Shown here: positions 42,619-50,883 of the stretch, in pieces
Layout: every line of letters begins with the position of its first letter
How positions within the stretch are numbered: position 1 is the stretch's first letter
NCBI RefSeq assembly: GCF_016785085.1
Contig: NZ_JAENHO010000001.1
Location: forward strand, 806,001-870,000
Length of the DNA stretch: 64,000 nt
DNA from: Paractinoplanes lichenicola
GTDB taxonomy: Bacteria; Actinomycetota; Actinomycetes; Mycobacteriales; Micromonosporaceae
Direction: 5' to 3'
The notes under the pieces: generated by a model
What the model was told of the DNA's origin: nothing
What the model saw: the letters and a program-made list of their open reading frames with translations, nothing else
Databases searched by the model: none
Position numbers and translations under genes: made by a program

Positions 42619-43515
42619 ATGAAGGGCATCATCCTCGCCGGCGGCAGCGGCACCCGGCTGCGCCCGCTGACCGGCGCGTTGTCCAAGCAGATCCTCCCGG
42701 TCTACGACAAGCCGATGATCTATTACCCGCTCTCGGTGCTGATGCTGGCCGGCATCCAGGACATCCTGGTGATCTCGTCCCGGGACCACTCGGACAGCTT
42801 CCGGGCCCTGCTCGGGGACGGTTCCCGGCTCGGCCTCAACATCTCCTACGCCGAGCAGGACCAGCCTCGCGGCATCGCCGAGGCCTTCCTGATCGGGGCC
42901 GACTTCATCTCCGACGACCAGGTCGCGCTGGTGCTGGGCGACAACATCTTCCACGGGCCGCGGTTCTCGGTGCTGCTCGACGACGCCGTACGGAGGCTCG
43001 ACGGCGCCGCGCTGTTCGGCTACCGCGTACGGGATCCGCAGCGCTACGGGATCGGGGAGATCGACGCCGACGGCCGGCTGCTGTCGCTGGAGGAGAAGCC
43101 CCGCCACCCGCGCTCCAACCTCGCGGTCACCGGGCTCTACTTGTACGACAGCGACGTCGTCGGGATCGCCAAGAACCTCTCCCCGTCGGCGCGGGGCGAG
43201 CTGGAGATCACCGACGTCAACCTGGCCTACCTGGCCCAGGGCCGGGCCCGGCTGACCGAGCTCGGCCGCGGGTTCGCCTGGCTCGACATGGGCACCCACG
43301 ACTCGCTGCTGCAGGCGGCGCAGTACGTCCAGCTGGTCGAGCAGCGGCAGGGCGAGTGGATCGCCTGCATCGAGGAGGTGGCCCTCAACCGCGGGTTCAT
43401 CACCCCCGAGCAGTGCCTGCGCCTCGGCGAGGAGATGCGGGGCACCGACTACGGCGCGTACGTCACGGACGTGGCCTCACGACGGCTGCCGAAGCTGGTC
43501 CTCCGCGCCGCCTGA
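42619..43515 (+). CDS. rmlA: Glucose-1-phosphate thymidylyltransferase
   Basis: A 298-residue RmlA-type nucleotidyltransferase that makes dTDP-glucose from dTTP and glucose-1-phosphate, the first step of the deoxysugar route. The signature GIILAGGSGTRLRPLT, then SKQILPVYDKPMIYYPLS, LGDNIFHG, EEKPRHPRSNLAVTGLYLYD and FAWLDMGTHDSL are all present and length is normal. AGGAACG precedes the ATG. A tandem duplication of 18 bases starts within its last codons and includes copies of the stop region (see 43506-43554). Confidence 0.96.
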   Translation: MKGIILAGGSGTRLRPLTGALSKQILPVYDKPMIYYPLSVLMLAGIQDILVISSRDHSDSFRALLGDGSRLGLNISYAEQDQPRGIAEAFLIGADFISDDQVALVLGDNIFHGPRFSVLLDDAVRRLDGAALFGYRVRDPQRYGIGEIDADGRLLSLEEKPRHPRSNLAVTGLYLYDSDVVGIAKNLSPSARGELEITDVNLAYLAQGRARLTELGRGFAWLDMGTHDSLLQAAQYVQLVEQRQGEWIACIEEVALNRGFITPEQCLRLGEEMRGTDYGAYVTDVASRRLPKLVLRAA

Positions 43516-43554
43516 CCCGATACCCGCCGCCTGACCCGATACCGCCGCCTGACC
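43506..43554 (+). repeat. Tandem 18-base duplication spanning the rmlA stop codon
   Basis: CGCCGCCTGACCCGATAC occurs at 43506-43523 and 43525-43542, with the first 12 bases again at 43543-43554. The first copy contains the functional TGA stop (43513-43515); the others repeat it downstream. The repeats look like recent replication slippage and have no evident function. Confidence 0.8.
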
Positions 43555-43587
43555 GAGCCCCTCGCCCGGCCCCGAAGGAGTCCGAGC

Positions 43588-44121
43588 ATGTTCACGATCC
43601 GAGCGGCCACCCCGGCCGACGCCACGATCCTCACCGAGCTGCGCCGCGTCATGCACGACACCATCAACGGCCCGCATCCCACGGACTGGATGCCGGCCTG
43701 CGAGGAGATGACGCGGCGCCGCCTCTCCGACGATCCCACCTTCCACGCCTACCTCGCCGAGGTCGACGGGGTCGTCGCCGGCGCGGCGACCGGCGAGCTG
43801 AGGTCCCGCTTCCCCACCCCCGACTCCCCGGCGACGGTCGCGGGCTTCCTCATCGCCCTGTCCACCCTGCCCGCCTACCGCGGCCGGGGCATCGGCGGCA
43901 CCCTGACCCACCATCTGACCGAGCGTTTCCTGGCGGCGGGCTGCGAGCGGGTGGGCCTGTTCGCCTCCCGGCAGGGCGCGCCGATCTATCGGGAGCTCGG
44001 CTTCGAGGACCTCAGCGACTCGATCGTGGCCATGAACCGGTTCGCCGGGCGTCCGGTGCCGGTCAACCGGTGGACCACCCCGACCCCGTCCGACCACAGT
44101 GAGGTGCCGGTTCCGTCATGA
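43588..44121 (+). CDS. GNAT-family N-acetyltransferase
   Basis: A 177-residue GNAT acyltransferase. The acetyl-CoA binding signature appears as LPAYRGRGIGGTLTHHLTERFLAAG, preceded by the core strand VVAGAATGEL and followed by GAPIYRELGFEDLSD. AAGGAG precedes the ATG at 43588. The gene overlaps rmlB by 4 bases (ATGA), inside the sugar operon. It could acetylate the aminosugar as a modification or as self-protection, with the PIG-L deacetylase at 8539 able to reverse it. That is inference; many GNATs of this size act on unrelated amines. Confidence 0.85.
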   Translation: MFTIRAATPADATILTELRRVMHDTINGPHPTDWMPACEEMTRRRLSDDPTFHAYLAEVDGVVAGAATGELRSRFPTPDSPATVAGFLIALSTLPAYRGRGIGGTLTHHLTERFLAAGCERVGLFASRQGAPIYRELGFEDLSDSIVAMNRFAGRPVPVNRWTTPTPSDHSEVPVPS

Positions 44122-45125
44122 CCACCACGACCCGGATCCTGGTGACCGGCGGGGCGGGCTTCATCGGCTCGCACTACGTCCGGACGCTGCTCGGGCCCGA
44201 CGGCCCCGGCGATGTCACGATCACCGTGCTGGACAAGCTGACCTACGCCGGCAACCTGGCCAACCTGGACGAGGTGCGCGGGCACCCGGGCTTCACCTTC
44301 GTGCGCGGCGACATCTGCGACGCCGAACTCGTGACCCGGCTGCTGGCCGAGCACGACCAGGTGGTGCACTTCGCCGCCGAGTCGCACGTCGACCGGTCGA
44401 TCGACGGCGGCGCGGAGTTCGTCCGCACCAACGTGGTCGGCACGCACACGCTGATCGACGCCGCCCACCGTACGGGCATCAAGGTCTTCGTGCACATCTC
44501 GACCGACGAGGTCTACGGCTCGATCGACGAGGGCTCCTGGCCCGAGACGGACCCGCTGCGGCCCAACTCGCCGTACTCCTCGGCCAAGGCGTCCAGCGAC
44601 CTGATCGCGCTGTCGTACCACCGCACCCACGGCCTGGACGTCCGCGTCACCCGCTGCTCCAACAACTACGGGCACCACCACTTCCCCGAGAAGGTCATCC
44701 CGCTGTTCGTGACCAGCCTGCTCGATCGCAAGAAGGTCCCGCTGTACGGCGACGGCGGCAACGTCCGCGACTGGCTGCACATCGACGACCACGTGCAGGG
44801 CATCGAGCTGGTCCGCACCCGGGGCCGGGCCGGCGAGGTCTACAACATCGGCGGCGGCACCGAGCTCTCCAACAAGGAACTCACCGGGCTGCTGCTCGAG
44901 GCGTGCGGGGCCGACTGGGACACCAGCGTCGAATACGTCGAGGATCGCAAGGGCCACGACCGCCGCTACTCGGTCGACTGCACGAAGATCCGCGAGGAGC
45001 TCGGCTACCGGCCGAGAAAGAGCTTCGAGGAGGGTTTGGCCGAGACTGTCCGGTGGTACAGGGACAACCGAAGCTGGTGGGAACCCCTCAGTCGGCGACT
45101 GGTGGAGGCCGGACCCCCGGCGTGA
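44118..45125 (+). CDS. rmlB: dTDP-glucose 4,6-dehydratase
   Basis: A 335-residue RmlB-type dehydratase making dTDP-4-keto-6-deoxyglucose. It has ILVTGGAGFIGSHYV, HFAAESHVDRSI, STDEVYGSI with the Asp-Glu catalytic pair, YSSAKASSDLI with the Tyr-x-x-x-Lys variant, and RCSNNYGHHHFPEKVIP. All core residues are in place, so it should be active. It is the last gene of the sugar operon that starts at 39887; the Cys-repeat peptide gene follows after a 111-base gap. Confidence 0.96.
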   Translation: MTTTTRILVTGGAGFIGSHYVRTLLGPDGPGDVTITVLDKLTYAGNLANLDEVRGHPGFTFVRGDICDAELVTRLLAEHDQVVHFAAESHVDRSIDGGAEFVRTNVVGTHTLIDAAHRTGIKVFVHISTDEVYGSIDEGSWPETDPLRPNSPYSSAKASSDLIALSYHRTHGLDVRVTRCSNNYGHHHFPEKVIPLFVTSLLDRKKVPLYGDGGNVRDWLHIDDHVQGIELVRTRGRAGEVYNIGGGTELSNKELTGLLLEACGADWDTSVEYVEDRKGHDRRYSVDCTKIREELGYRPRKSFEEGLAETVRWYRDNRSWWEPLSRRLVEAGPPA

Positions 45126-45236
45126 GTGAGAACTTCACCCTCGGTCGATGAACCCGACACTGTTCGTGTGGTCCTGGCGGGCGCAAAAATTCTGGCATCG
45201 GAGAAACATTCATCCACGTCAGTGAGGAACTCTCGG

Positions 45237-45707
45237 ATGAGCCACGCCAGGGCCACTGCCAGCCGTAATACCCCCACCTCGGCGCGTATCACCACGGCAG
45301 CCCCCACACGTCCGCTCCTCGTGATCGAAACCCTCGACCACGCCGGCGGCTCCACGATGCTGTTCACCTCCGGCACGGAAGCCACCGCGGCCCAGTTCAC
45401 CTTCTGTGCCCAGGAGGGCCCCACCGACACCGCTCAGTTCACGTTCTGCGCCCAGCCGGGCCCGGCCGACAACGCCCAGTTCACATTCTGTGCGCAGCCG
45501 GGCCCGGCGGACACCCCTGCTTTCACGTTCTGCGCCCAGCCCGGCCCGGCGGAGGCCACGTTCACGTTCTGCGCGCAGCCCGGCCCGGCGGAGGCCGCAT
45601 TCACCTTCTGCGCACAGCCCGGCCCGGATACCACCTCGTTCACGTTCTGCGCCACCGCGTCCACCGTGGCGGCCGAGGGCGAGGCGGTGGCGGAGTCGTG
45701 GATTTGA
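45237..45707 (+). CDS. Cys-repeat RiPP precursor with seven FTFCA cores
   Basis: A 156-residue precursor peptide. Residues 1-50 form a Thr/Ala-rich leader containing RPLLVIETLDHAGG. From residue 51 come seven units of the type FTFCAQPGPAD, with Cys at 57, 71, 85, 99, 112, 125 and 138; spacing is 14,14,14,13,13,13. The first unit has QEGPT, and the last ends in ATASTVAAEGEAVAESWI. GAGG lies nine bases before the ATG at 45237; an in-frame GTG at 45126 has no site. Its end overlaps the YcaO gene by 10 bases, which makes it the obvious substrate. Expected change: Cys to thiazoline in each core. Oxidation to thiazole would need a dehydrogenase not seen next door. Confidence 0.88.
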   Translation: MSHARATASRNTPTSARITTAAPTRPLLVIETLDHAGGSTMLFTSGTEATAAQFTFCAQEGPTDTAQFTFCAQPGPADNAQFTFCAQPGPADTPAFTFCAQPGPAEATFTFCAQPGPAEAAFTFCAQPGPDTTSFTFCATASTVAAEGEAVAESWI

Positions 45708-47968
45708 CTTCGGGTTCCACGACGACCGCCACCCTCGACGACGCCACGCTCGTCGGTTTCCGGCGCCACCTGCGCCCGGCCACCGTCCCGGGCGAGGCGA
45801 CCTACCTGGTCTCCCGCGGGGGGATGACCACCGTGCACGGCACGCTGGCCGACGTGCTGGTCCCGTTGCTCGACGGCACCCGGTCACTCGCCGAGATCCT
45901 GCACGACGCCGCGCCCGCCCTGAACGCCGAGCAGGTGCAGGCGGGGCTGCACCTGCTGCGCGAGGCCGGCCTGCTCCGCTTCGGCAGCCGCGCGCCGGGC
46001 GCCGACCCGGTCGCCGAGGCGTACTGGGACCTGGCCGGCCTGGACGGCGCCCGGGCCGTGGCGGGGCTGGCGACCACCCGGCTCCGGATCCTGCCGCTGG
46101 CCGGCGTCGACGCCGCGCCGGTGCTCGCCGCGGGCGCCGACTCCGGCCTGACCGTGACCGACGCGGACGCGGACCTCACCCTGGTGCTGTGCGACGACTA
46201 CCTCTCCCCGGAGCTGGAGCGGGTCGACGCCGAGCACCGGGCGGCGGGCCGGCCGTGGCTGCTCACCCGGCTGTGCGGCTACGAGCCGTGGGTCGGCCCG
46301 TTCTTCCGGCCCGACGACGGCCCCTGCTGGACGTGCCTGGCCGCCCGGCTCAAGCGGCACCGCGGCTACGACGGTTCGCTGCAGCAGGCCCTGGGCCTCG
46401 ACGGCCCGATCGGCCGGCCGGCCGCCTCGCTGTCGGCGGGTCGCGTGATGGCCACCCAGAGCGCGGTGCTCGAGGCGGCCAAGTGGCTGGCCGGCCTGCG
46501 CTACGCCGATCAGGGCTCGATCCGCACGATGGACACCCTCAACCTGCGCATCGGCGTGCACGCCGTGCCGCGCATCCCGCAGTGCCCGTCCTGCGGCGAC
46601 CCCGGGCTGACCGGCCGGCGCGTGCTCGGGCCGTTCGTCCCGCGGTCGCGGCCCAAGGCCGGGCACGGCGGCAGCGGCCATCGCGCGCTCAGCCCCGATC
46701 AGCTGCTCAAACGGTACGAGCATCTGGTCAGCCCGGTCACCGGGATCGTGCCCGGGCTCGAACCCTCCCCCGGGGCGCCGGAGTTCGCCACCACCTACGT
46801 CTCGGGGCGCAACGTCGCGATGCGGGGCCGGGCCGGGCTGCGCTCGGTCAGCGGCGGCAAGGGCCTGACCGACACCGAGGCCCGCACCAGCGCGCTGTGC
46901 GAGGCGGTCGAGCGGTTCAGCGGCACCCGGCACGGCGACGAGCCGGTCGTGATCGACTCCCTGCGCGGCCTGGGCGAGGCGGCCCTGCACCCCAACACCA
47001 GCCAGCTGTACGCGGACCGGCAGTTCCGCGAGCGGGACAGGTGGAACCGCTCGGGCTCGCCCTTCCACCACGTGCCCGAGCCGTTCGACGAGAACCGGCC
47101 GGTCAAGTGGACGCCCGTGTGGTCGTTGACCGAGCAGCGGCACCGGCTCCTGCCCACGTCGATGCTCTACTTCCCGTCCGGCTCGGCCGCGCCGCAGGGC
47201 CCGTACGCCGACTCCAACGGCAACGCGGCCGGCAGCAGCCCCGAGGACGCCCTGCTGCAGGGCTTCCTGGAGCTGGTGGAGCGGGACGCCGTCGCCCTCT
47301 GGTGGTACAACCGCACCCGGCAGCCCGCGATCGACCTCGGCGCGTTCGACGAGCCGTACATCGAGCGGCTGCGCGACGGCTATCGCAAGCTGGGCCGCGA
47401 GGTGTGGGCGCTGGACCTCACCGCCGACTTCGGCATCCCCGCGATCGTGGCGCTGTCGCGGCGTACGGAGGGGTTCACCGAGGACATCGTGTTCGGCTTC
47501 GGGGCCCACCTCGACCCGGCGATCGCGCTGCGGCGCGCGCTGACCGAGATGGGGCAGCTGCTGCCGGCAGTGGGGGCGGGCCGTGCCGGCGGCGAGTACG
47601 GCATCACCGATCCGCTCCCGGTGCGCTGGTGGCGGCAGGCGACGCTGGCCAACCAGCCGTATCTGATGCCCGACCCCGCCGTCCGGCCCCGGACCCCCGG
47701 CGACTGGAGCTACACGGCCCGCCCGGACCTGCTCGATGACGTCACCGCCATGACCGAGCTGGTTCGCGGCAAGGGCCTGGAGCTGCTCGTCCTCGATCAG
47801 ACCCGCCCGGACGTCGGCCTGCCGGTGGTCAAGGTGATCGTCCCGGGGCTGCGGCACTTCTGGGCCCGGTACGCGCCGGGCCGGCTCTTCGACGTGCCGG
47901 TCGAGCTGGGCCGTCTCGAACGACCCACCCCGTACGAGGAATTGAACCCGATCCCGCTCTTTGTGTGA
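45698..47968 (+). CDS. Fused leader-binding/E1-like and YcaO cyclodehydratase
   Basis: A 756-residue azoline-forming enzyme. About residues 25-100 form a winged-helix recognition element for the leader. Residues 105-300 are an E1-like domain with two Cys pairs (Cys210/Cys213 and Cys296/Cys299) that can bind zinc. From about 360 to the end is a YcaO domain with SGGKG (385-389), ARTSALCEAVERFSG (395-409) and QGFLELVERDAVALWW, which hold ATP and magnesium. The C-terminus ends ELNPIPLFV, close to the Pro-rich tail needed by azoline-forming YcaOs. It starts at a GTG at 45698 within the precursor gene. It would use ATP to cyclise Cys in the FTFCA cores. Confidence 0.93.
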   Translation: MDLTSGSTTTATLDDATLVGFRRHLRPATVPGEATYLVSRGGMTTVHGTLADVLVPLLDGTRSLAEILHDAAPALNAEQVQAGLHLLREAGLLRFGSRAPGADPVAEAYWDLAGLDGARAVAGLATTRLRILPLAGVDAAPVLAAGADSGLTVTDADADLTLVLCDDYLSPELERVDAEHRAAGRPWLLTRLCGYEPWVGPFFRPDDGPCWTCLAARLKRHRGYDGSLQQALGLDGPIGRPAASLSAGRVMATQSAVLEAAKWLAGLRYADQGSIRTMDTLNLRIGVHAVPRIPQCPSCGDPGLTGRRVLGPFVPRSRPKAGHGGSGHRALSPDQLLKRYEHLVSPVTGIVPGLEPSPGAPEFATTYVSGRNVAMRGRAGLRSVSGGKGLTDTEARTSALCEAVERFSGTRHGDEPVVIDSLRGLGEAALHPNTSQLYADRQFRERDRWNRSGSPFHHVPEPFDENRPVKWTPVWSLTEQRHRLLPTSMLYFPSGSAAPQGPYADSNGNAAGSSPEDALLQGFLELVERDAVALWWYNRTRQPAIDLGAFDEPYIERLRDGYRKLGREVWALDLTADFGIPAIVALSRRTEGFTEDIVFGFGAHLDPAIALRRALTEMGQLLPAVGAGRAGGEYGITDPLPVRWWRQATLANQPYLMPDPAVRPRTPGDWSYTARPDLLDDVTAMTELVRGKGLELLVLDQTRPDVGLPVVKVIVPGLRHFWARYAPGRLFDVPVELGRLERPTPYEELNPIPLFV

Positions 47969-48144
47969 CGCGGGTAACTCTGCGTCGATTGCGGGCGGCC
48001 GACACCATGACGAAAGTGGACAGAACCGCTAAGAGTAACCCCCGAAGTATCCCGTGGCGAAACACGATCATGACGGAGCACTACTAGAGTGTCACCGGTT
48101 GCATCCGAACTGGATTGAAGACACTCGGGGGGCTCGGACCAGGG

Positions 48145-49380
48145 ATGGAAGAAACCGATCGGCACAGGTCTCCCCCGCGTCCGAAGTGGTCTCCCCTACG
48201 GTCCGGTCCGCCACAGGACCACAGCAGCGTGGCCACAAGAACCGCCCAAGGTGTTCTTGTGGCCGCGTTGGTCTGTTATCTGGGCATCACGCTGCTGAAC
48301 ATCCTGTCCCAGCGGCTCAACCCGGTCCAGCTCACGTTCGCCCTGCTCTGCCTGGTGCCGGTCTTCCTGCTGCAGCTGTGGCACTCGGCGCCCCGGCGGT
48401 CCGAGGCCCGGCTGCGCACCAAGCTGCTCACCCTGACCGCCCAGGGCCTGCTGTCGTACCTGCCGCTGATCTGGTTCGGCGTGTCCTGGGGGGCCATGGC
48501 CGGGTTCTTCGCCGGCTCGGTGCTGCTGCTCCTGCCGCCCCGGGCCGGCTGGACGCTGTACGGGTTGATCACGCTGAGCCTGCTCGTGCCCGGCATCCTC
48601 AACGACATGGACGTCGTCGACCTGGTCTACATGTGCCAGACGACCGCGCTGACCGGCCTGGTGGTCTACGGGCTGAGCCGGCTGACCGGCCTGGTCGACC
48701 AGCTGCACCAGGCCCGCGCCGACCTGGCCCGGATGGCCGTCAGCAACGAGCAGCTGCGGTTCTCGCGCGACCTGCACGACCTGCTCGGCTACAGCCTCTC
48801 CGCGATCACCCTCAAGACCGAGCTGATCCACCGGCTCATCCCGTCGAACCCGTTCCGGGCCCGCGAGGAGGTCGACGAGGTGCTCGTCATCTCCCGTCAG
48901 GCCCTGGCCGACGTGCGCCGGGTCGCCCACGGCTATCGCGATCTGTCGCTGCGCTCCGAGCTCGTCTCGGCCGAGTCGATGCTGGCCGGGGCCGGGCTGG
49001 CGGTCACGGTCGACACCCACGACGCCATCGAGCAGCTGGGCCGCACGACGTCCACGGTGCTGGCCACGGTGCTGCGCGAGGGCGTGACCAACCTGCTGCG
49101 GCACTCCAAGGCGTCGTACTGCGAGATCTCGGCCCGGATCGACGGCGACCGGGTCCGGCTCACGATCGTCAACGACGGCCTGGTGCTGGGCGACGCCGGC
49201 CCGCTGGCCCACGGCGACGGTGACAGCGGCAGCGGCCTGGGCAACCTGGAGATGCGGCTGGAGCACATCGGCGGCCGGCTGCTCGTGCAGCAGCTGCCCG
49301 AGGGCTCCGTCTCGGACGTCTTCCGGCTCACCGCCGAGGCCCCGGTGCAGGAGGTGCAGCCGGCCGCCGAGCTGCCGTGA
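48145..49380 (+). CDS. Sensor histidine kinase, HisKA_3/DesK-like, without adjacent regulator
   Basis: A 411-residue membrane kinase. Residues about 30-190 hold several hydrophobic segments with short loops. The dimerisation/phosphoacceptor helix FSRDLHDLLGYSLSAITLK carries the His near residue 213. The ATPase domain ends with the N-box region LREGVTNLLRHSKAS and SGSGLGNLEMRLEHIGG. The class is the one that pairs with LuxR-type regulators. None is adjacent; the convergent neighbour is a dehydrogenase. The only unpaired LuxR-type receiver protein in the window is at 1045-1653. The ATG at 48145 follows GGGGGG with long spacing; a TTG at 48115 is an alternative start. Confidence 0.88.
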   Translation: MEETDRHRSPPRPKWSPLRSGPPQDHSSVATRTAQGVLVAALVCYLGITLLNILSQRLNPVQLTFALLCLVPVFLLQLWHSAPRRSEARLRTKLLTLTAQGLLSYLPLIWFGVSWGAMAGFFAGSVLLLLPPRAGWTLYGLITLSLLVPGILNDMDVVDLVYMCQTTALTGLVVYGLSRLTGLVDQLHQARADLARMAVSNEQLRFSRDLHDLLGYSLSAITLKTELIHRLIPSNPFRAREEVDEVLVISRQALADVRRVAHGYRDLSLRSELVSAESMLAGAGLAVTVDTHDAIEQLGRTTSTVLATVLREGVTNLLRHSKASYCEISARIDGDRVRLTIVNDGLVLGDAGPLAHGDGDSGSGLGNLEMRLEHIGGRLLVQQLPEGSVSDVFRLTAEAPVQEVQPAAELP

Positions 49381-49398
49381 CCGGCCGCCCGGCCCGGG

Positions 49399-50199
49399 TC
49401 AGTCGCCCGAGCCCGGCTCGGCCATGCGCCGGTGCATCTCGCCCTTGACGCTGTCCGGGGCCACCTTGGACACGGCGCCCTGCACCTTGGTCTTGACCGA
49501 ACCGGCGACGACCTTGGCCTTGTCCTTCTGTAGCGCCTCGAAGCCCTGCTTGGCCACCACGGCCGGGTCGTCCTTCTGACCCGCCCCAACCTTGGTGTCG
49601 TCCATCTCGGCCCGGTGGAAGAAGTTGGTGTCGGTCGGGCCGGGCATCAGCGCGGTGACGGTCACGCCGGTGTCCTTGAGCTCGGCCCGCAGCGCCTCGG
49701 CGAAGGACTGCACGAACGACTTGGACGCGTTGTAGACGGCCTGGTATGTGCCCGGCATCATCGAGGCGATCGACGACGTGAACAGCACCTGCCCGGCGTC
49801 GCGGGCCACCATGTCGGGCAGCACCCGCTTGGCCAGGTGGACGGTCGAGGTCACGTTGACGTCGATCACGTTCAGCTCGTCGCGCAGGGTGGTCTCCCGG
49901 GTGAAGTCGCCGCCGATGCCCCGGCCCGCGTTGAGGGCGATGGCGTCCACCGGGCGGGCGGTCTCGAGGATGGCCGCGTACAGGTGCTCGACGCCCTCGA
50001 AGTGCGCGAGATCCGCGCGGACGGCCGTCACCTGGTTCTGCCCGTCGCGGCGCAGGCCGGCCGCGGCCTCCTCGATGCCTTCGTCCTCGGCGCAGACGAG
50101 CAGGTCGTAGCCGTGCTCGGCGAACTGCTTGGCCAGCTCGTAGCCGATTCCGCTGGACGCGCCGGTGACCACGGCGAAGGGGTTCTGCGTGTCTGTCAT
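49399..50199 (-). CDS. Short-chain dehydrogenase/reductase
   Basis: A 266-residue classical SDR. The cofactor motif is VTGASSGIGYELA, NAGRGIGG follows, and the catalytic Ser and Tyr-x-x-x-Lys are in FTSSIASM and YNASK. The C-terminal 50 residues are Lys-rich and lack a membrane helix. The ATG at 50199 was preferred over an upstream in-frame start at 50259 because the conserved fold begins right after it. It sits outside the biosynthetic operons and converges with the kinase gene. It is not obviously the missing polyketide ketoreductase; its style is that of general SDRs of the DltE type. Confidence 0.85.
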   Translation of the reverse strand: MTDTQNPFAVVTGASSGIGYELAKQFAEHGYDLLVCAEDEGIEEAAAGLRRDGQNQVTAVRADLAHFEGVEHLYAAILETARPVDAIALNAGRGIGGDFTRETTLRDELNVIDVNVTSTVHLAKRVLPDMVARDAGQVLFTSSIASMMPGTYQAVYNASKSFVQSFAEALRAELKDTGVTVTALMPGPTDTNFFHRAEMDDTKVGAGQKDDPAVVAKQGFEALQKDKAKVVAGSVKTKVQGAVSKVAPDSVKGEMHRRMAEPGSGD

Positions 50200-50260
50200 G
50201 CGACCCGGATGCCCCGCCGGGCCGCGGCCAATCGTCGGCGGCGGCGCCTTCTCGAGCACA

Positions 50261-50290
50261 AAACCGCGGGCCGGAGCCGGCCCGCGGTTT
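50261..50290 (-). terminator. Terminator hairpin after the YtxH-like gene
   Basis: AAACCGCGGGCCGG (50261-50274) pairs perfectly with 50277-50290 across a 2-base turn; in practice the inner pairs open to form a loop. It lies 12 bases past the stop of the minus-strand YtxH-like gene, and read on that strand it is a plausible terminator. Confidence 0.75.
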
Positions 50291-50302
50291 GAGTGACGCC
50301 GG

Positions 50303-50683
50303 TCAGATGAGCGGCTGCGACCCGGACGACTCGACCGGCGCGGCCACGGCGGGCGGCTTCGGCACGGGCGACTTCTTCACGGTCCGCGTGGCCGGCACCC
50401 CGGCCGGAGCGCTGACGGAAGTGGCGGCCGGGGTGGAGGCCGGGAAGTCGGACGAGGAGTCCGAGGAGTCCGACGAACCGGAGGCGGCCTGGTGGATGCG
50501 GGTGGTGGCGGCGCCGGCGCCGCTGGACAGCATCGCGGTGGCCTTGTCCTGCGCCTGCCGCACGGTGGGGTGCTCGCGCAGCTGCCGGGCGTTCGCCGAG
50601 ATCTTCTCGTAAGCCTCCCGGCCGGCGCGGCTGCCCAGCACGTAACCGACCGCAAATCCGGCCGCCAGCTTCACGATCTTCAT
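50303..50683 (-). CDS. YtxH-like small membrane-associated protein
   Basis: A 126-residue protein. The N-terminal KLAAGFAVGYVLGSRAGREAYEKI is a short hydrophobic glycine-rich stretch followed by charges, as in YtxH-like proteins. After that come a helix (REHPTVRQAQDKATAML) and a Ser/Pro/Ala-rich disordered tail. The ATG at 50683 follows GAGGAG. Members are small envelope or stress-related proteins without known activity. It is an ordinary flanking gene with its own terminator. Confidence 0.75.
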   Translation of the reverse strand: MKIVKLAAGFAVGYVLGSRAGREAYEKISANARQLREHPTVRQAQDKATAMLSSGAGAATTRIHQAASGSSDSSDSSSDFPASTPAATSVSAPAGVPATRTVKKSPVPKPPAVAAPVESSGSQPLI

Positions 50684-50883
50684 TCGATGACTCCTCAGTT
50701 GGTCGAGCAGGTCAGGCGGCATTTGGTTGCCCCTGGACAAGGACAGCGAAACGTGACGCTCCGGTTCATTCAGCCGTTCGCGGCCAGCTCACGAAAAAAG
50801 TCGGGCCGTGGTGGCAGCAGCTCCGGCCGCCCACCGCGTTCTTCGAGGGAGAGTTGCCCGCGGATCAGTCGAGGAGTGCACGC

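Noticed and set aside
45380-45670. CRISPR-like array at the repeated DNA
   Set aside because: The repeats are codons of the FTFCA cores, with 39-42-base periodicity and no unique spacers; no cas genes are present.
49399-50199. The SDR as the missing polyketide ketoreductase
   Set aside because: It lies outside the operons, beyond the kinase gene on the opposite strand, and has the style and Lys-rich tail of general SDRs; no positive evidence.
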